Below, in pieces: positions 43,922 through 53,582 of a stretch of 64,000 nt of DNA. Location of the stretch: contig JAFDVI010000001.1 of NCBI GenBank assembly GCA_018269055.1, forward strand, positions 1 to 64,000, written 5' to 3'. This DNA is from Acidobacteriota bacterium. Lineage in GTDB: Bacteria > Acidobacteriota > Blastocatellia > RBC074. The position numbers and the translations under genes were made by a program. The notes below the pieces were generated by a model. That model worked only from the letters and a program-made list of their open reading frames with translations, had not been told where the DNA came from and made no database searches. Positions within the stretch are counted from its first letter, which is position 1. Every line of letters starts with the position of its first letter.

Positions 43922-45736
43922 TTACGGCGCGAAATAGCCGCTGAGGTCAATCACCAAATCCGTCGTCGTTGAGGCGAAGCGTTTGAACGCGCTATCGGCT
44001 CCCAAACCCACCGTGAAATGCCGGTTGAAGACTGTGCCGCTGCGATAGTTTGACGTGGCGACAGTCGGCTGATTCGCGTCGCTCGGCCAGAAGGTCAGGA
44101 AGCCGTTGGCAGCAACGTTGACCGTTGTCGCGTTGCCGACCACGGCTTTGGCTGCGGCGGGAATTCCGGTGCAAGTGCCGGTTGCAGGTTGCAAATACGC
44201 CGTGCCGCCGATCATTTGCGATCCGGGGGTGAAGCAGCCGGTTTGCCCTGCGCGCGTATCCAGCAATCTCACAGGAGTCGACAGCGGATTGAACAACAAG
44301 CCTTGACCATTCGTGTCATTCAACTGCGTGCTGAAATAACCCAGCACATCCACCACCAAATCCGTCGTCGCCGCCGTGTAGATATTGAACTGACCGCTCG
44401 GCGATAAGCCCACGGTGAACGGCGCATTCATATTGATTCCGGTTTGGAAGTTGGAACTGGCCGCCAAGGGTCGCATCGCGTCAGCCGGGAACAGCGTCAA
44501 AAAGCCATTGGCCTGTGGGCTGACGGTTGTCGCGTTGCCGACCAAAGCCAAGGCTCCGGCGGGAATCAACACGCCATCGCAAGTCGTCGTGCCAAGCTGC
44601 GTCACAGTCGAACCCGCAGTGAGTTGCGCGCCGGGCGTAAAGCAGGCAGTCGCTCCGACGCGCGAATCCATCAAGCGCACCGGATGCGGCAACGGATGAA
44701 AGTACAAGCCGCCGCCGGAAGGCGGCGCGTAATATCCCGTGATGTCCACGACAACGTTGGTGTTCGTCGTGACGTAGATGTTGAAGGCTCCATCCACTGC
44801 GCCAAGCCCAACCGTGAAGACATTGTTCAAGACCTGATTGGCCGCGAAGTTGGAATTGGCCACCAGCGGCCTCATCACATCGCTGGGATAAAGCGTCAGA
44901 AAGCCTCCGCCGGATTCGACGGTTGTGATGTTGCCGGTCAAAGCCTTGGCATTCGCAGGAATCGTCAAGCCATCACAAGTCCTGCCCGCAGCCGTTTGCG
45001 TCCGCGAAGTCTGCCCCGGAATCTGCGCTCCAGGCGTGTCGCAGCCCGTTTGCCCTGGACGTGTATCGAGCAAGCGCACCGGATGCGCCAAGGGATAAAA
45101 CTGCAATCCGCTGCTAACTGTACTGATGGTCACCGCATATGTCTGGAACCCCTGACAGCCCAGGTTGTCCGTCGCTGTGATGGTGAAATTGAAGGTGCCC
45201 GCTACGGTCGGCGTCCCGGACAAGGTGTCACCAACCAGATTCAATCCCGTCGGCAGATTACCAATGCTAACGGCAAAACTGTACGGCGCAGTTCCGCCCG
45301 ACGCGCTAAACATCTGGCTGGGGTAACTGACGCCGACCGTACCGTTCGGAAGCGTTGACGGACCAACCAGAATGGTTTGACATCCGCCGCTCTGCCCGCT
45401 GACGACAAAGCCTCCTTCGACCGCATACTGTCCGCCGCTCGAAGCTCCGACCACACTTTGCCCAATTACTCCGGTTTCGGAATAACTCCCGCTCGCACTC
45501 GCGCCGCCTCCACCGGCAATCACCGATTGCGTAATGTTGTAACTGCCACCGCTTTGCGCTGGTTCCAGTGCGGTTTCGTGCCCAGTGCCTTTCGCCTTTG
45601 GCAATACCTCGGAATGAGTGATAGCAACCTGGCATTGCCACTGTTCGCTCGCCCGGTAGGCGGAAGCGGTAAATCCCGACAAGGCCAGCACGCCCAGCAG
45701 TATCAGGAATTGATTGTGTCGCGTATTGCTTGGCAT
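43922..45736 (-). CDS. Secreted protein with three 'PVRLLDTR' domains and an Ig-like domain
   Basis: 604 residues with a signal peptide (about 1-29). A putative-Ig segment (He_PIG-like: L-P-N-G-T-V-G-V-S-Y-P and G-L-N-L-V-G-D-T-L-S-G-T-P-T) is followed by three ~125-residue repeats. Each begins H/T-P-V-R-L-L/M-D-T/S-R and ends with a V-D-I/L-x-G-Y-F/Y strand. I know this repeat from large exported acidobacterial proteins; its function is unknown. The ATG at 45736 is preceded by GGGAG. It lies just right of the transposon, and its stop is 18 bp from the duplicated target site. Confidence 0.85.
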   Translation of the reverse strand: MPSNTRHNQFLILLGVLALSGFTASAYRASEQWQCQVAITHSEVLPKAKGTGHETALEPAQSGGSYNITQSVIAGGGGASASGSYSETGVIGQSVVGASSGGQYAVEGGFVVSGQSGGCQTILVGPSTLPNGTVGVSYPSQMFSASGGTAPYSFAVSIGNLPTGLNLVGDTLSGTPTVAGTFNFTITATDNLGCQGFQTYAVTISTVSSGLQFYPLAHPVRLLDTRPGQTGCDTPGAQIPGQTSRTQTAAGRTCDGLTIPANAKALTGNITTVESGGGFLTLYPSDVMRPLVANSNFAANQVLNNVFTVGLGAVDGAFNIYVTTNTNVVVDITGYYAPPSGGGLYFHPLPHPVRLMDSRVGATACFTPGAQLTAGSTVTQLGTTTCDGVLIPAGALALVGNATTVSPQANGFLTLFPADAMRPLAASSNFQTGINMNAPFTVGLSPSGQFNIYTAATTDLVVDVLGYFSTQLNDTNGQGLLFNPLSTPVRLLDTRAGQTGCFTPGSQMIGGTAYLQPATGTCTGIPAAAKAVVGNATTVNVAANGFLTFWPSDANQPTVATSNYRSGTVFNRHFTVGLGADSAFKRFASTTTDLVIDLSGYFAP

Positions 45737-45895
45737 TTTTTTTCTCCCAGGGCGGCGTTGCGCCGCGCGCAAATGCGAGTTTCCTTTCTGGCTATGCTAC
45801 AGAATTGATGCAGTCAGCGGCAGCGCTAGATGCTGTCTTGCCGGATGCCACACAAACACACAGGGCTTGTAACCGGCTGAACGCTCTCCTGCGCG

Positions 45896-47371
45896 TCAAT
45901 AAACAAGGACGTAGAATCGAGAGTCCGTATGTTGAGCGTTATCACCACTGGAGACGTCATAAGTAGAAATACCTATTTCATTCGTAGCATTAACAAATAT
46001 AGCGCCAGTTATACCGGCATTACTTAGAGAGAGTGAAAAGAACCGATCACTGATTTGAAACCCGAAGTTAATCCTGTAAGTGCCAATGAAGTCTCTCACC
46101 ATACTGAACCCGCAGTTTCCGGTGGATGAGTTCGTAATGCCGTTGTAGCAACGGACGATATATTGGCTAGCGGGTAAGAATGGGTCTACGTAGATCATCG
46201 CCTTGACCAACCCGCCCTTGTTACGCGACTGCCCGGCGTTGCCCTCGGCGTACATGGCATACCCACTCGTGCCTTTGCCGTACACGCCGTAGCCGGTGGA
46301 GTTACTGATGTTCTCACCATAGACAGCGGCAAAGCCTGGGGCAGAGCTGTAGCCGATGACGGCATTGCCTTGGCTGTTGGCCAGGACTCCGGCGCTGGCC
46401 CCACCCTCCACCTGGAGTTTGGCCGATGGATTTGTCGTCCCGATGCCGACGTTTCCGTTCGTGTCTATCGCCATCCTGAACTGTCCCGCCGTGAGGTCAA
46501 CGACGTAATACTTGTTTTGGACACCATTGGTGACCGTAGGGCCGCCGACCCCCGTATGCCACTCGCGCGCGCTAGTCACGTACTGGGTTGTCGTCCAGAT
46601 GTCGGGCTGTGTGGACTGTAAGCGCAGCCCCGTGTTCTGCCCGCTCAGATGAAGCTTCTGCAGCGGGTTGGACTCCCCGATGCCGACATTGCCCGTACCA
46701 TTCTTAATCACCACTGCCGGCGTTCCGCCGATAAAGCTGTTGGGATAGAAACCAAAGTCGCCGTTACCGCTTGCAAGAATGCTGCGCGCTCCACCTGCGT
46801 TGGTGTCGCGCAACGTCAGGTAGGGTTGGAAGCCGGTGATTGCCAACCCGTCTTGAGCGGCAATTTCCAACTTGCTCGTCGGCGTGGTTGTGCCAATGCC
46901 GACGTTGCCGCTGGCATTCGTGGCGAGATACCGGTTTGCAGGTAGTCCACCCAATTGCTGCGCATTGAGCGTTTGAATCGCGTAGGGAGTTGACGTGATC
47001 TGCTGGCGCGGCGCGAGGATCGTGTAGGCAACGGCGCTGCCCGAGGGCCGCACGCCGATTTCGAGATAACGATCTGCCCCTCCAAACACGTTCGCACCGA
47101 AATCGAGCGTGACCGTGAAGACACCCGCGCTCGCGGCCACTGAGTTGCGAACGATTGTCGCGCCCTGCTGTGCGCCCGTGCCGACCGTAACCGTGTCGAA
47201 AAGTTTGAATTGCAGGTCGTAGTTGCCGTTGGCGGGATTCCCTGCGTCGGTCAGCTTGCCCTGATAGGTGAAAGCTGTGTTTTGCGCTTGAACTGCCCCA
47301 ACGCTGAGTAAAAACGTCAAGAGCAAGATACTTGCCATGAAAACAGATGATGTAGAACGTGTGCGATCCAT
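45896..47371 (-). CDS. Secreted tail-fibre-like protein
   Basis: 491 residues, signal peptide at about 1-29 (ends A-V-Q-A-Q). N-terminal beta domain (A-F-T-Y-Q-G-K-L-T-D-A-G-N-P-A-N-G), then repeated G-N-V-G-I-G-T-T-x-P-x-x-K-L motifs as in phage tail fibres and exported chaperone-type fibre proteins. The C-terminus lacks a clear intramolecular chaperone. AATAGGAGG upstream. Probably a surface fibre; partner unknown. Confidence 0.8.
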   Translation of the reverse strand: MDRTRSTSSVFMASILLLTFLLSVGAVQAQNTAFTYQGKLTDAGNPANGNYDLQFKLFDTVTVGTGAQQGATIVRNSVAASAGVFTVTLDFGANVFGGADRYLEIGVRPSGSAVAYTILAPRQQITSTPYAIQTLNAQQLGGLPANRYLATNASGNVGIGTTTPTSKLEIAAQDGLAITGFQPYLTLRDTNAGGARSILASGNGDFGFYPNSFIGGTPAVVIKNGTGNVGIGESNPLQKLHLSGQNTGLRLQSTQPDIWTTTQYVTSAREWHTGVGGPTVTNGVQNKYYVVDLTAGQFRMAIDTNGNVGIGTTNPSAKLQVEGGASAGVLANSQGNAVIGYSSAPGFAAVYGENISNSTGYGVYGKGTSGYAMYAEGNAGQSRNKGGLVKAMIYVDPFLPASQYIVRCYNGITNSSTGNCGFSMVRDFIGTYRINFGFQISDRFFSLSLSNAGITGAIFVNATNEIGISTYDVSSGDNAQHTDSRFYVLVY

Positions 47372-47579
47372 TTTTACTTGCCTCCTATTGGTTAGTCCTT
47401 GCTACGGCCGATAGTTGGGAATCGGACGGCCAAGCACGAGATGTTCCTCTCACTTGTGTTGACAGCGCCTCTCTCCGGTTCTGTTAGCTGAGAGCGACCG
47501 ACCGGTTTGACGGCGGAATTATGGCGATGACAACCCGGATGAAGTAACTGCACAGATGTGTAGGGTGAAGGTGGGGTTT

Positions 47580-48269
47580 TTAGACCAGGTGCTCGCGCAA
47601 GGCTTTGGCAACGGCTTCGGATTTGGAGTGAACCTGCAATTTGCCGTAAATGTTCTTGAGATGAAAAGAGACGGTGTGGAAAGAAATGCCCATTTCGTGC
47701 GCGGCGGTCTTTTTGTGATGGCCTTCGACCAGCAGCTTCAGGAGTTGTCGCTCCTGCGGCGTCAGGTCATACGAGGCTGAAACGGGGCGGAAGTCGCGGA
47801 ACAACTGAACGACGCGGCGCGCGACTTCAGGCGACATCGGTGCGCCGCCGCTGGCGGACTCTTTCAACGCTTCGAGCAGGCGTGCGGACGCCGTGTTTTT
47901 GAGCAGGTAGCCGGTCGCCCCGGCGCATAACGCATTGAAAATCTTGTCGTTGTTCTCGTGGATGGTCAGCGCCAGGATTGGCGTATCGGGCAGCCGTTCA
48001 CGAAACAGGCGGATGCCTTCGATCCCGGAGAGGCCCGGCAGGCCGAGGTCGGTCAGAACGATGTCGGGCGGTTCAAGCTCGTCGAGGGCGGCGAGCGCGT
48101 CTTCGACGCTGCGGTAGCCTCCGTCGCAGTGGAAGTCAGGCGAACCGTTGATCAACAGCCTCAAACCATCACGCACATCACGCACATCTTCGATAATGAT
48201 CACGCGAAGGGGCACCCCAAGTTTCGTCTGCTCGTCCTTCGCTTTAGCTGTTTCGTTACAATTACTCAT
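47580..48269 (-). CDS. LuxR/NarL-family response regulator
   Basis: 229 residues. Receiver domain with the acidic pair E-D (27-28), phosphoacceptor D74 (V-L-T-D-L-G-L-P-G-L-S-G) and Thr/Lys switch residues (A-L-T, L-L-K-N). The C-terminal LuxR helix-turn-helix begins L-T-P-Q-E-R-Q-L-L-K and contains S-F-H-T-V-S-F-H-L-K-N-I-Y-G-K-L. Likely partner of the HisKA_3 kinase encoded upstream in the same direction, with one small gene between. Confidence 0.93.
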   Translation of the reverse strand: MSNCNETAKAKDEQTKLGVPLRVIIIEDVRDVRDGLRLLINGSPDFHCDGGYRSVEDALAALDELEPPDIVLTDLGLPGLSGIEGIRLFRERLPDTPILALTIHENNDKIFNALCAGATGYLLKNTASARLLEALKESASGGAPMSPEVARRVVQLFRDFRPVSASYDLTPQERQLLKLLVEGHHKKTAAHEMGISFHTVSFHLKNIYGKLQVHSKSEAVAKALREHLV

Positions 48270-48346
48270 ATAGCGGCGATGATTCTTGTATCGTCAACTC
48301 AGTCACCGCAAACTCACAGTAGTCCCATCGTGAATACGATGCGGAG

Positions 48347-48631
48347 TCAAATGACTACATTTATATGCTTGCATGTCATGATCCCAGAATCACCGCCGAC
48401 GCAGACTTTTAGGCACTTTACTGTTGTGGTCTCGCCAGCCGCTGTTAAAACTTCCGGTTCGATTGCCCGTATATAAAATTTGACATCTATTGTTATCTCA
48501 TCAGACGATCCAGCGCCAAGCCGATTGATGGCGCTTCGCAACACCATCTCAGTGATAGTTCTTGCCCACGAGTCTTCAGTGTGAATGTTAACTAAATGAT
48601 CCTCTATGTATTGAGTTGTGAGCTTGGCCAT
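48347..48631 (-). CDS. Small hypothetical protein between kinase and regulator
   Basis: 94 residues; CTGGAGGAACTG gives a strong ribosome-binding site. Starts M-A-K-L-T-T-Q-Y-I-E-D-H-L-V; C-terminal half Cys-containing (K-C-L-K-V-C-V). No family recognised. Its place inside the two-component cluster is suggestive only. Confidence 0.6.
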   Translation of the reverse strand: MAKLTTQYIEDHLVNIHTEDSWARTITEMVLRSAINRLGAGSSDEITIDVKFYIRAIEPEVLTAAGETTTVKCLKVCVGGDSGIMTCKHINVVI

Positions 48632-48814
48632 CAGTTCCTCCAGAGTAAAAAGTAGGTTAGCCTTCTTGAGCTATGTCAATCCGACAGGCGTTAAGTACAA
48701 TGTGCTTTCTTATCAAACTTTCCACATCATACCCATAGCGATGTTTTCCTGCGTGATGAGCGCACATTACTCAGTAATGAGTGGCAGCGCTACCCGCACA
48801 TTTGAGCAGGTGCG

Positions 48815-51800
48815 TTACTGGCCCAGCCACGAGCGCGCCATCGGAATCGTCAGCCGCATGCTGGTGCCGCAGCCGACGCGCGATTCGAAGAGGAGTTCGC
48901 CGCCGAGCGCCGTCGCGCGACGACGCATACTCAGTAGTCCATTACCTTCAGTTTGCGCCGCCGGATCGAAGCCTTGGCCGTCGTCGCTGATGGTGAGCGT
49001 GAGCCGCGCCCCTTCGATGCGCAACTCAATCTCAACTCGGGCGCATCCTGAATGGCGGGCGGCGTTGTTGACCGTCTCTTTGAAGACCAGATAGAGGTCG
49101 CGGCGCGCATTCACATCTAGCTTTACATCCTGCGCGGAGTCGGGCGCGGTGAATCTCAACGCAATGTCACGCAGCGTGAGGACTTCTTCCGCGTGCTGGC
49201 GCATTTTGCGCGTCAGATCAATCAGGCTGTCGCGATCAGGATTGATCGCCCAGACGATGTCGCTCATCGAAGCGACCGATTCGCGGGCAATCTCCGCGAT
49301 TGATTGGAGCGAGCCGCCGACCGGAAAATTGCCGTTGGCTCCCTGTTGTTTCGCCACCTCGCTGAGGATCGAAATGCGCGTCAGGTTGGCGCCGATGTCA
49401 TCGTGCAGGTCTGTGGCAATGCGGGTGCGCATGCGTTCAACCTCAAGCAGTTGCGCCACGCGATAACGGTAGAGCGCATACCCGGCGAGCCCTGCCATCG
49501 TCGCCGCAAGCGCCAGAACCCACCACCGCTGCCAGAGCGGCGGCAGGATGCGAAACTGAAAGACGGCCGGTTCCGGACTCAGTGCGCCTTCCTGGTTGAT
49601 TGCCCGCGCCAGAAACCGGTATGAGCCAGGAGCCAGTCGCGCGTAGTTGACCGAGCGTCCTTCTGCCGGCTCACTCCAATCTGTGTCCACACCTTCAAGC
49701 TTGTACTGGTAGCGCAGCCGCTGCTCCCCCTGAAAGCAGAGCGCCACATACTCGATCAAGAGGTTATTGCCCGCGGCGGGCAACTCAAGCTCAGGGATGT
49801 GCTGCGCGCCCGTCTCAGCAAGCGGCAAATCTTCGCCCGCTGCCTGCACCCGGCTGAGATAAATCGGCGGCGGGCGATTCACGATCCGCTCAGCGCGCGG
49901 GTTGAATTTCGAGAGGCCCAGCGTGGTCGCTATCAAGATGTTCCCATTCCGATCTTTGAGACAATGGTTGATCAGGTCGCCGGCCAACCCATCCTTGGAA
50001 TTGAAGTTGCGGATTTGGCCCGTTGCGGGGTCGATTCGATCGAGTCCTTTACTGGTTCCCAGGTAAATCCGACCCACGTCGTCTTCGGCAATCGTCCAGA
50101 CACTGTCGCTCGCTAGCCCTGTCTCAGTCGAGTAATTGACGAACTTCGGGAATTCAACGTTCGGGTCTTTCGTCACCGAAACGCCTTTGTAACGCAACCC
50201 AATCCAGACCCAGCCGCGACTGTCCTGGAAGAAGTATCGTGGCCTGGTTTCGGGCAAGCCATCGGTCGGTTGAAAGATCGTGGTCTTCCCGTTCACCCAT
50301 CGAGCGAGCATTTCATGTCCGCCTAGCCAGAGCGCCCCCGCGTGATCACTCATCATGTTCATGACTACATCTGGTAAAGTCGCATTCAATGGGACGCGCT
50401 CGAAGCTTTTTTTTCGCGACGCATCGAGACGATAAATATCCTGATCATTTGCGTACAGAACCCACAGCGTTCCGAACCGGTCTTCGGCCATAGTTGGAAC
50501 GGCATTGATTCTGTCCGCCGGGATTCCGTCATCCGCGCTTAGCCTTCTGCCACGGGATAATTGCAGTTCGGGGCCTTCGAAGCGATGCAGGCCGTCGGGG
50601 GTATTGACCCACCATACGCCGTGGCCATCCTGGTAAGGAATAGCATAGGTTAACGGCGCGGGGGTTGCCCCTTGCAAAAGCACGGCTCTCCCTTCGACGA
50701 TCTCCACCAAGCCGCCTGTAATGCTCGCATAGATTCGCCCACGGCGATCTTCCCTGACATGGAAGAAATTTTGGTAGGGCAGATTCTCAGTGTTGGTGAT
50801 GCCGAGGATCAACTCACCAGAAAGCTTGCAAACCCCGCCGGCGTCGGTGCCGATCCACAGGTTGCCGTCTTGATCTTCTTTCAGTGCGATGATCCCAGTA
50901 TTGCTAAGCCCCTGCGCGGCGGTGTAGAGCGTCTGTCTCCCATCCTGATATTTGACCAGTCCATTCCACGTCCCGATCCAGACCGCGCCGCCAGCGTCAA
51001 CCGCCATTGAAGCCAACCGTTGGTTCGGTGCGAAGGTTAGCGGTAATGATCGCCACCGCCCACCCCCCCAGGCGTCATTGGGAGCGATAAACTCAAAAAT
51101 CTCATGATCATTGGCGACCAGCAGCCGGCCCTGCTGATCCTCGATCATGCCTATAATGTTGTATCCGGCGACCCCATCATCCCGGCCGTACCTGATTATT
51201 TTCCCCTTGGCCACTTCGATCAGCTCGCCCGCAATCCCGAACCAGAGTCGGCCGTGACGGTCGGCGAAAGCAGGCATGCGGATTGAATACGATCCGTGGA
51301 TCGCGACCGCCTTGAATTTGATCTCATGGCCCTGGCCCGCCGCCGCCAGGTACAACCCGACATCTGTTGTCACCCAGAGATTGTCTTCGCCGTCGAATAG
51401 CAGCGCGTTGACACGGTTTGAAGAGGGAGAATCACTGACGTAAAAATTGATGAACTTACGCCTCACGCCTGACGTCGATGCAGCCAACGCTGATTCATTT
51501 GGATGGGACGGCAAAACTTCTCGTGGATCGTTGATCAGGCGGGCCACGCCGCCACCATTGGTTCCGACCCAGAGTCGCCCCTGCCGGTCTTCGGCAATCG
51601 CGTTGACGATCATATTACCCAACCCGTCGCGCGGCCCATAGTTCGTAAAACGATAGCCGTCGAAGCGCGAAAGCCCTTCCCGCGTACCGAACCAGAGGTA
51701 CCCCTTGCGATCCTGATAAATCGCCCCGACGTAGCTGTGTGCAAGACCATCCGAAACGTCATAGTGGTGTATCGAAAGCCGCTGAGCGCAAACTGGGAGG

Positions 51801-51904
51801 GAAACGAGCAAGAGCAGTGCAACCGGCAGACACCAGGCTGCTGTCGCCAGGAAGGTCAAGACAAGGCTCCGAATGGTAGATTCATGCAAACGATTCCGGT
51901 TCAT
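48815..51904 (-). CDS. Hybrid-type sensor: two-component-regulator propeller histidine kinase (HisKA_3)
   Basis: 1029 residues. Signal/anchor at about 12-40; repeated Reg_prop blades (W-F-G-T-R-E-G-L-S-R-F-D-G, W-V-G-T-N-G-G-G-V, W-I-G-T-D-A-G-G) to about 690; Y_Y_Y domain; one membrane helix at about 795-815; HisKA_3 with phosphoacceptor His834 (D-L-H-D-D-I-G-A-N-L); HATPase_c with N-box (E-T-V-N-N-A-A-R-H, about 943-951) and G-boxes (D-D-G-Q-G-F; G-N-G-L-L-S-M-R-R-R). It senses a periplasmic signal, possibly a glycan, and should phosphorylate the LuxR-type regulator downstream. No receiver domain of its own. Confidence 0.93.
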   Translation of the reverse strand: MNRNRLHESTIRSLVLTFLATAAWCLPVALLLLVSLPVCAQRLSIHHYDVSDGLAHSYVGAIYQDRKGYLWFGTREGLSRFDGYRFTNYGPRDGLGNMIVNAIAEDRQGRLWVGTNGGGVARLINDPREVLPSHPNESALAASTSGVRRKFINFYVSDSPSSNRVNALLFDGEDNLWVTTDVGLYLAAAGQGHEIKFKAVAIHGSYSIRMPAFADRHGRLWFGIAGELIEVAKGKIIRYGRDDGVAGYNIIGMIEDQQGRLLVANDHEIFEFIAPNDAWGGGRWRSLPLTFAPNQRLASMAVDAGGAVWIGTWNGLVKYQDGRQTLYTAAQGLSNTGIIALKEDQDGNLWIGTDAGGVCKLSGELILGITNTENLPYQNFFHVREDRRGRIYASITGGLVEIVEGRAVLLQGATPAPLTYAIPYQDGHGVWWVNTPDGLHRFEGPELQLSRGRRLSADDGIPADRINAVPTMAEDRFGTLWVLYANDQDIYRLDASRKKSFERVPLNATLPDVVMNMMSDHAGALWLGGHEMLARWVNGKTTIFQPTDGLPETRPRYFFQDSRGWVWIGLRYKGVSVTKDPNVEFPKFVNYSTETGLASDSVWTIAEDDVGRIYLGTSKGLDRIDPATGQIRNFNSKDGLAGDLINHCLKDRNGNILIATTLGLSKFNPRAERIVNRPPPIYLSRVQAAGEDLPLAETGAQHIPELELPAAGNNLLIEYVALCFQGEQRLRYQYKLEGVDTDWSEPAEGRSVNYARLAPGSYRFLARAINQEGALSPEPAVFQFRILPPLWQRWWVLALAATMAGLAGYALYRYRVAQLLEVERMRTRIATDLHDDIGANLTRISILSEVAKQQGANGNFPVGGSLQSIAEIARESVASMSDIVWAINPDRDSLIDLTRKMRQHAEEVLTLRDIALRFTAPDSAQDVKLDVNARRDLYLVFKETVNNAARHSGCARVEIELRIEGARLTLTISDDGQGFDPAAQTEGNGLLSMRRRATALGGELLFESRVGCGTSMRLTIPMARSWLGQ

Positions 51905-52092
51905 AATTTCGCCCCTGGCATCATACTGCGCGCGGACGGGAATGATCGAACGTTTCAGTCGTGGGCTATTCTTGTGTTGCTATCAGAATCCTGAACTTTT
52001 CCTCTCCGAAGTAGATACGAAGAGGAGGCATAAACTTCGTGTTTTCTTTGTGTAACTTGGTGGAAGAAAAATTTTCGCTTGCCAGCAACACT

Positions 52093-52460
52093 TCAATAAC
52101 CCACTACCGGCCTGCCTTGCGGATTGAAATGCACCAAGCCCCCTCCATACGTCGAAAGCCAAAATTCTCCGGATTGTGTTTCCACAAAATCCGAACCACA
52201 GGATGCGGCAGCCCTTGCTCCACGCCGTAATTGGTGAAGGTGTAACCGTCGAAACGCGACAGCCCTTCCTCAGTGCAAAACCAGAGGAATCCGCGCGAAT
52301 CTTTGACGATCCGGTTGACGCCGTTGTGCGCCAACCCGTCGGCGGTCGTGTAGCTCTTGAGAGGTAGTTGCTGCGCGGCTGCAAAGTAGGAGAGGCTGAC
52401 CAGCCAGAAAGCCAGGCTGAAGAACGGGCAATGAAAAAGCTGGCGCGGCAGCGTAAGCAT
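52093..52460 (-). pseudogene. Remnant of a second propeller histidine kinase (N-terminus, frameshifted and truncated)
   Basis: ATG at 52460 after GGAGATC, a signal peptide, then D-G-L-A-H-N-G-V-N-R-I-V-K-D-S-R-G-F-L-W-F, closely like the first blade of the adjacent intact kinase. Near 52180 the frame shifts: the next blade (S-G-E-F-W-L-S-T-Y-G-G-G-L-V-H-F) is in another frame and stops at 52095-52093. Only about 125 of roughly 1000 codons remain. Alternatively a sequencing error plus a true truncation. Confidence 0.75.
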
Positions 52461-52489
52461 TGCGATCTCCAATAGCGGAAACCGAGGGC

Positions 52490-53566
52490 TTATTGATAGG
52501 CAAAAATTTCTTTCAACGCGGCAAGCAACTTGTCATTTTCTTCCGGCGTGCCGACGCTGATGCGGACGTAGTTTTCCAGCATGGGCGCGCTGCTGACGTT
52601 GCGAATCAAAATGCCGCGCGCGTGCAAGGCTTCAAACAATTCTTTTGGTGGAATGGCCGTTTTCACCGCAAAGAAATTCGCCGCCGAAGATACAGGCACA
52701 AGTTGTCCGTCGAAATTTTGCAGCGCAGCAAACAATCGGTCGTGTTCCTGTTTCATCTGTTCGACCAGCGGTTGCAACAAGTCCATGTGTTCCAGCGCCA
52801 CTTCCGCTGCCGTCATCGAAAAGAAATTCAGGCTGTACGGCATTTTGGCTTTGTTGAATTCGCGGATCAGTTCCGGCGCAGCCAGGCAGTATCCAACGCG
52901 CAATCCGCCCATCGCCATGGCTTTGGAAAATGTTCGCAGGATGACCAGGTTTTTGTATTCGCTGAGCAACGGAATGAAATCATCGCTGCCGAATTCCAGA
53001 TACGCCTGATCCACGACGATGATCGCGTCGCTGTTGCGCAGCAGCAAAGCCAGATCGCGCGGAGAAATCGCGCAGCCCGTCGGATTATTCGGCGAACAGA
53101 TGATCGCCAGACTGGCCTTGCTTGAAACGAGTTTACTGGCCAGTCGCGGGATATTGAAGGTCAGATCTTCGTTGAGCGGCACCGAAATCACTTCGCCGCC
53201 AGCGACCTGAATGACCTGGCGATAGACAGAAAACGTAGGTTCGGGCAGCACAACTTTGACGCCTTTTTCGACGATGGAATTGACGACCGACTGAATCATC
53301 TCGTTCGATCCATTGCCCGCCATCACACCATCCGCTTTCCAGCCCACATGCGCCGCCAGCTTTTCCAGCAACCGCGTCGGAATGAAATCCGGATACCGCG
53401 CCCAGTCGTGTTCGCTGGCCCGGCGCAAGACTTCATCTTTGATCGCCTTCGGCATGCCGAACGGATTTTCGTTCTGGTTAATTTTGATTGGCGCGTCAAG
53501 CGGATCCAGCGTGTAGGCTTTGATCGCGCGCACATTTTCTTTAATTCTCTCAACCGGTGAAGACAT
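52490..53566 (-). CDS. hisC: Histidinol-phosphate aminotransferase
   Basis: 358 residues, PLP-dependent transaminase. N-E-N-P-F-G near the N-terminus, S-P-N-N-P-T-G (substrate and cofactor loop), D-Q-A-Y-L-E-F and the PLP-lysine motif R-T-F-S-K-A-M-A-M-G-G-L-R-V-G-Y. I chose the ATG at 53566 since the family starts near S-P-V-E-R-I-K and AGAGAAAGATC lies upstream. Last his gene of the minus-strand cluster hisZ-hisG-hisD-[Ivy-like]-hisC. Confidence 0.93.
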   Translation of the reverse strand: MSSPVERIKENVRAIKAYTLDPLDAPIKINQNENPFGMPKAIKDEVLRRASEHDWARYPDFIPTRLLEKLAAHVGWKADGVMAGNGSNEMIQSVVNSIVEKGVKVVLPEPTFSVYRQVIQVAGGEVISVPLNEDLTFNIPRLASKLVSSKASLAIICSPNNPTGCAISPRDLALLLRNSDAIIVVDQAYLEFGSDDFIPLLSEYKNLVILRTFSKAMAMGGLRVGYCLAAPELIREFNKAKMPYSLNFFSMTAAEVALEHMDLLQPLVEQMKQEHDRLFAALQNFDGQLVPVSSAANFFAVKTAIPPKELFEALHARGILIRNVSSAPMLENYVRISVGTPEENDKLLAALKEIFAYQ

Positions 53567-53582
53567 GATCTTTCTCTTTTGT

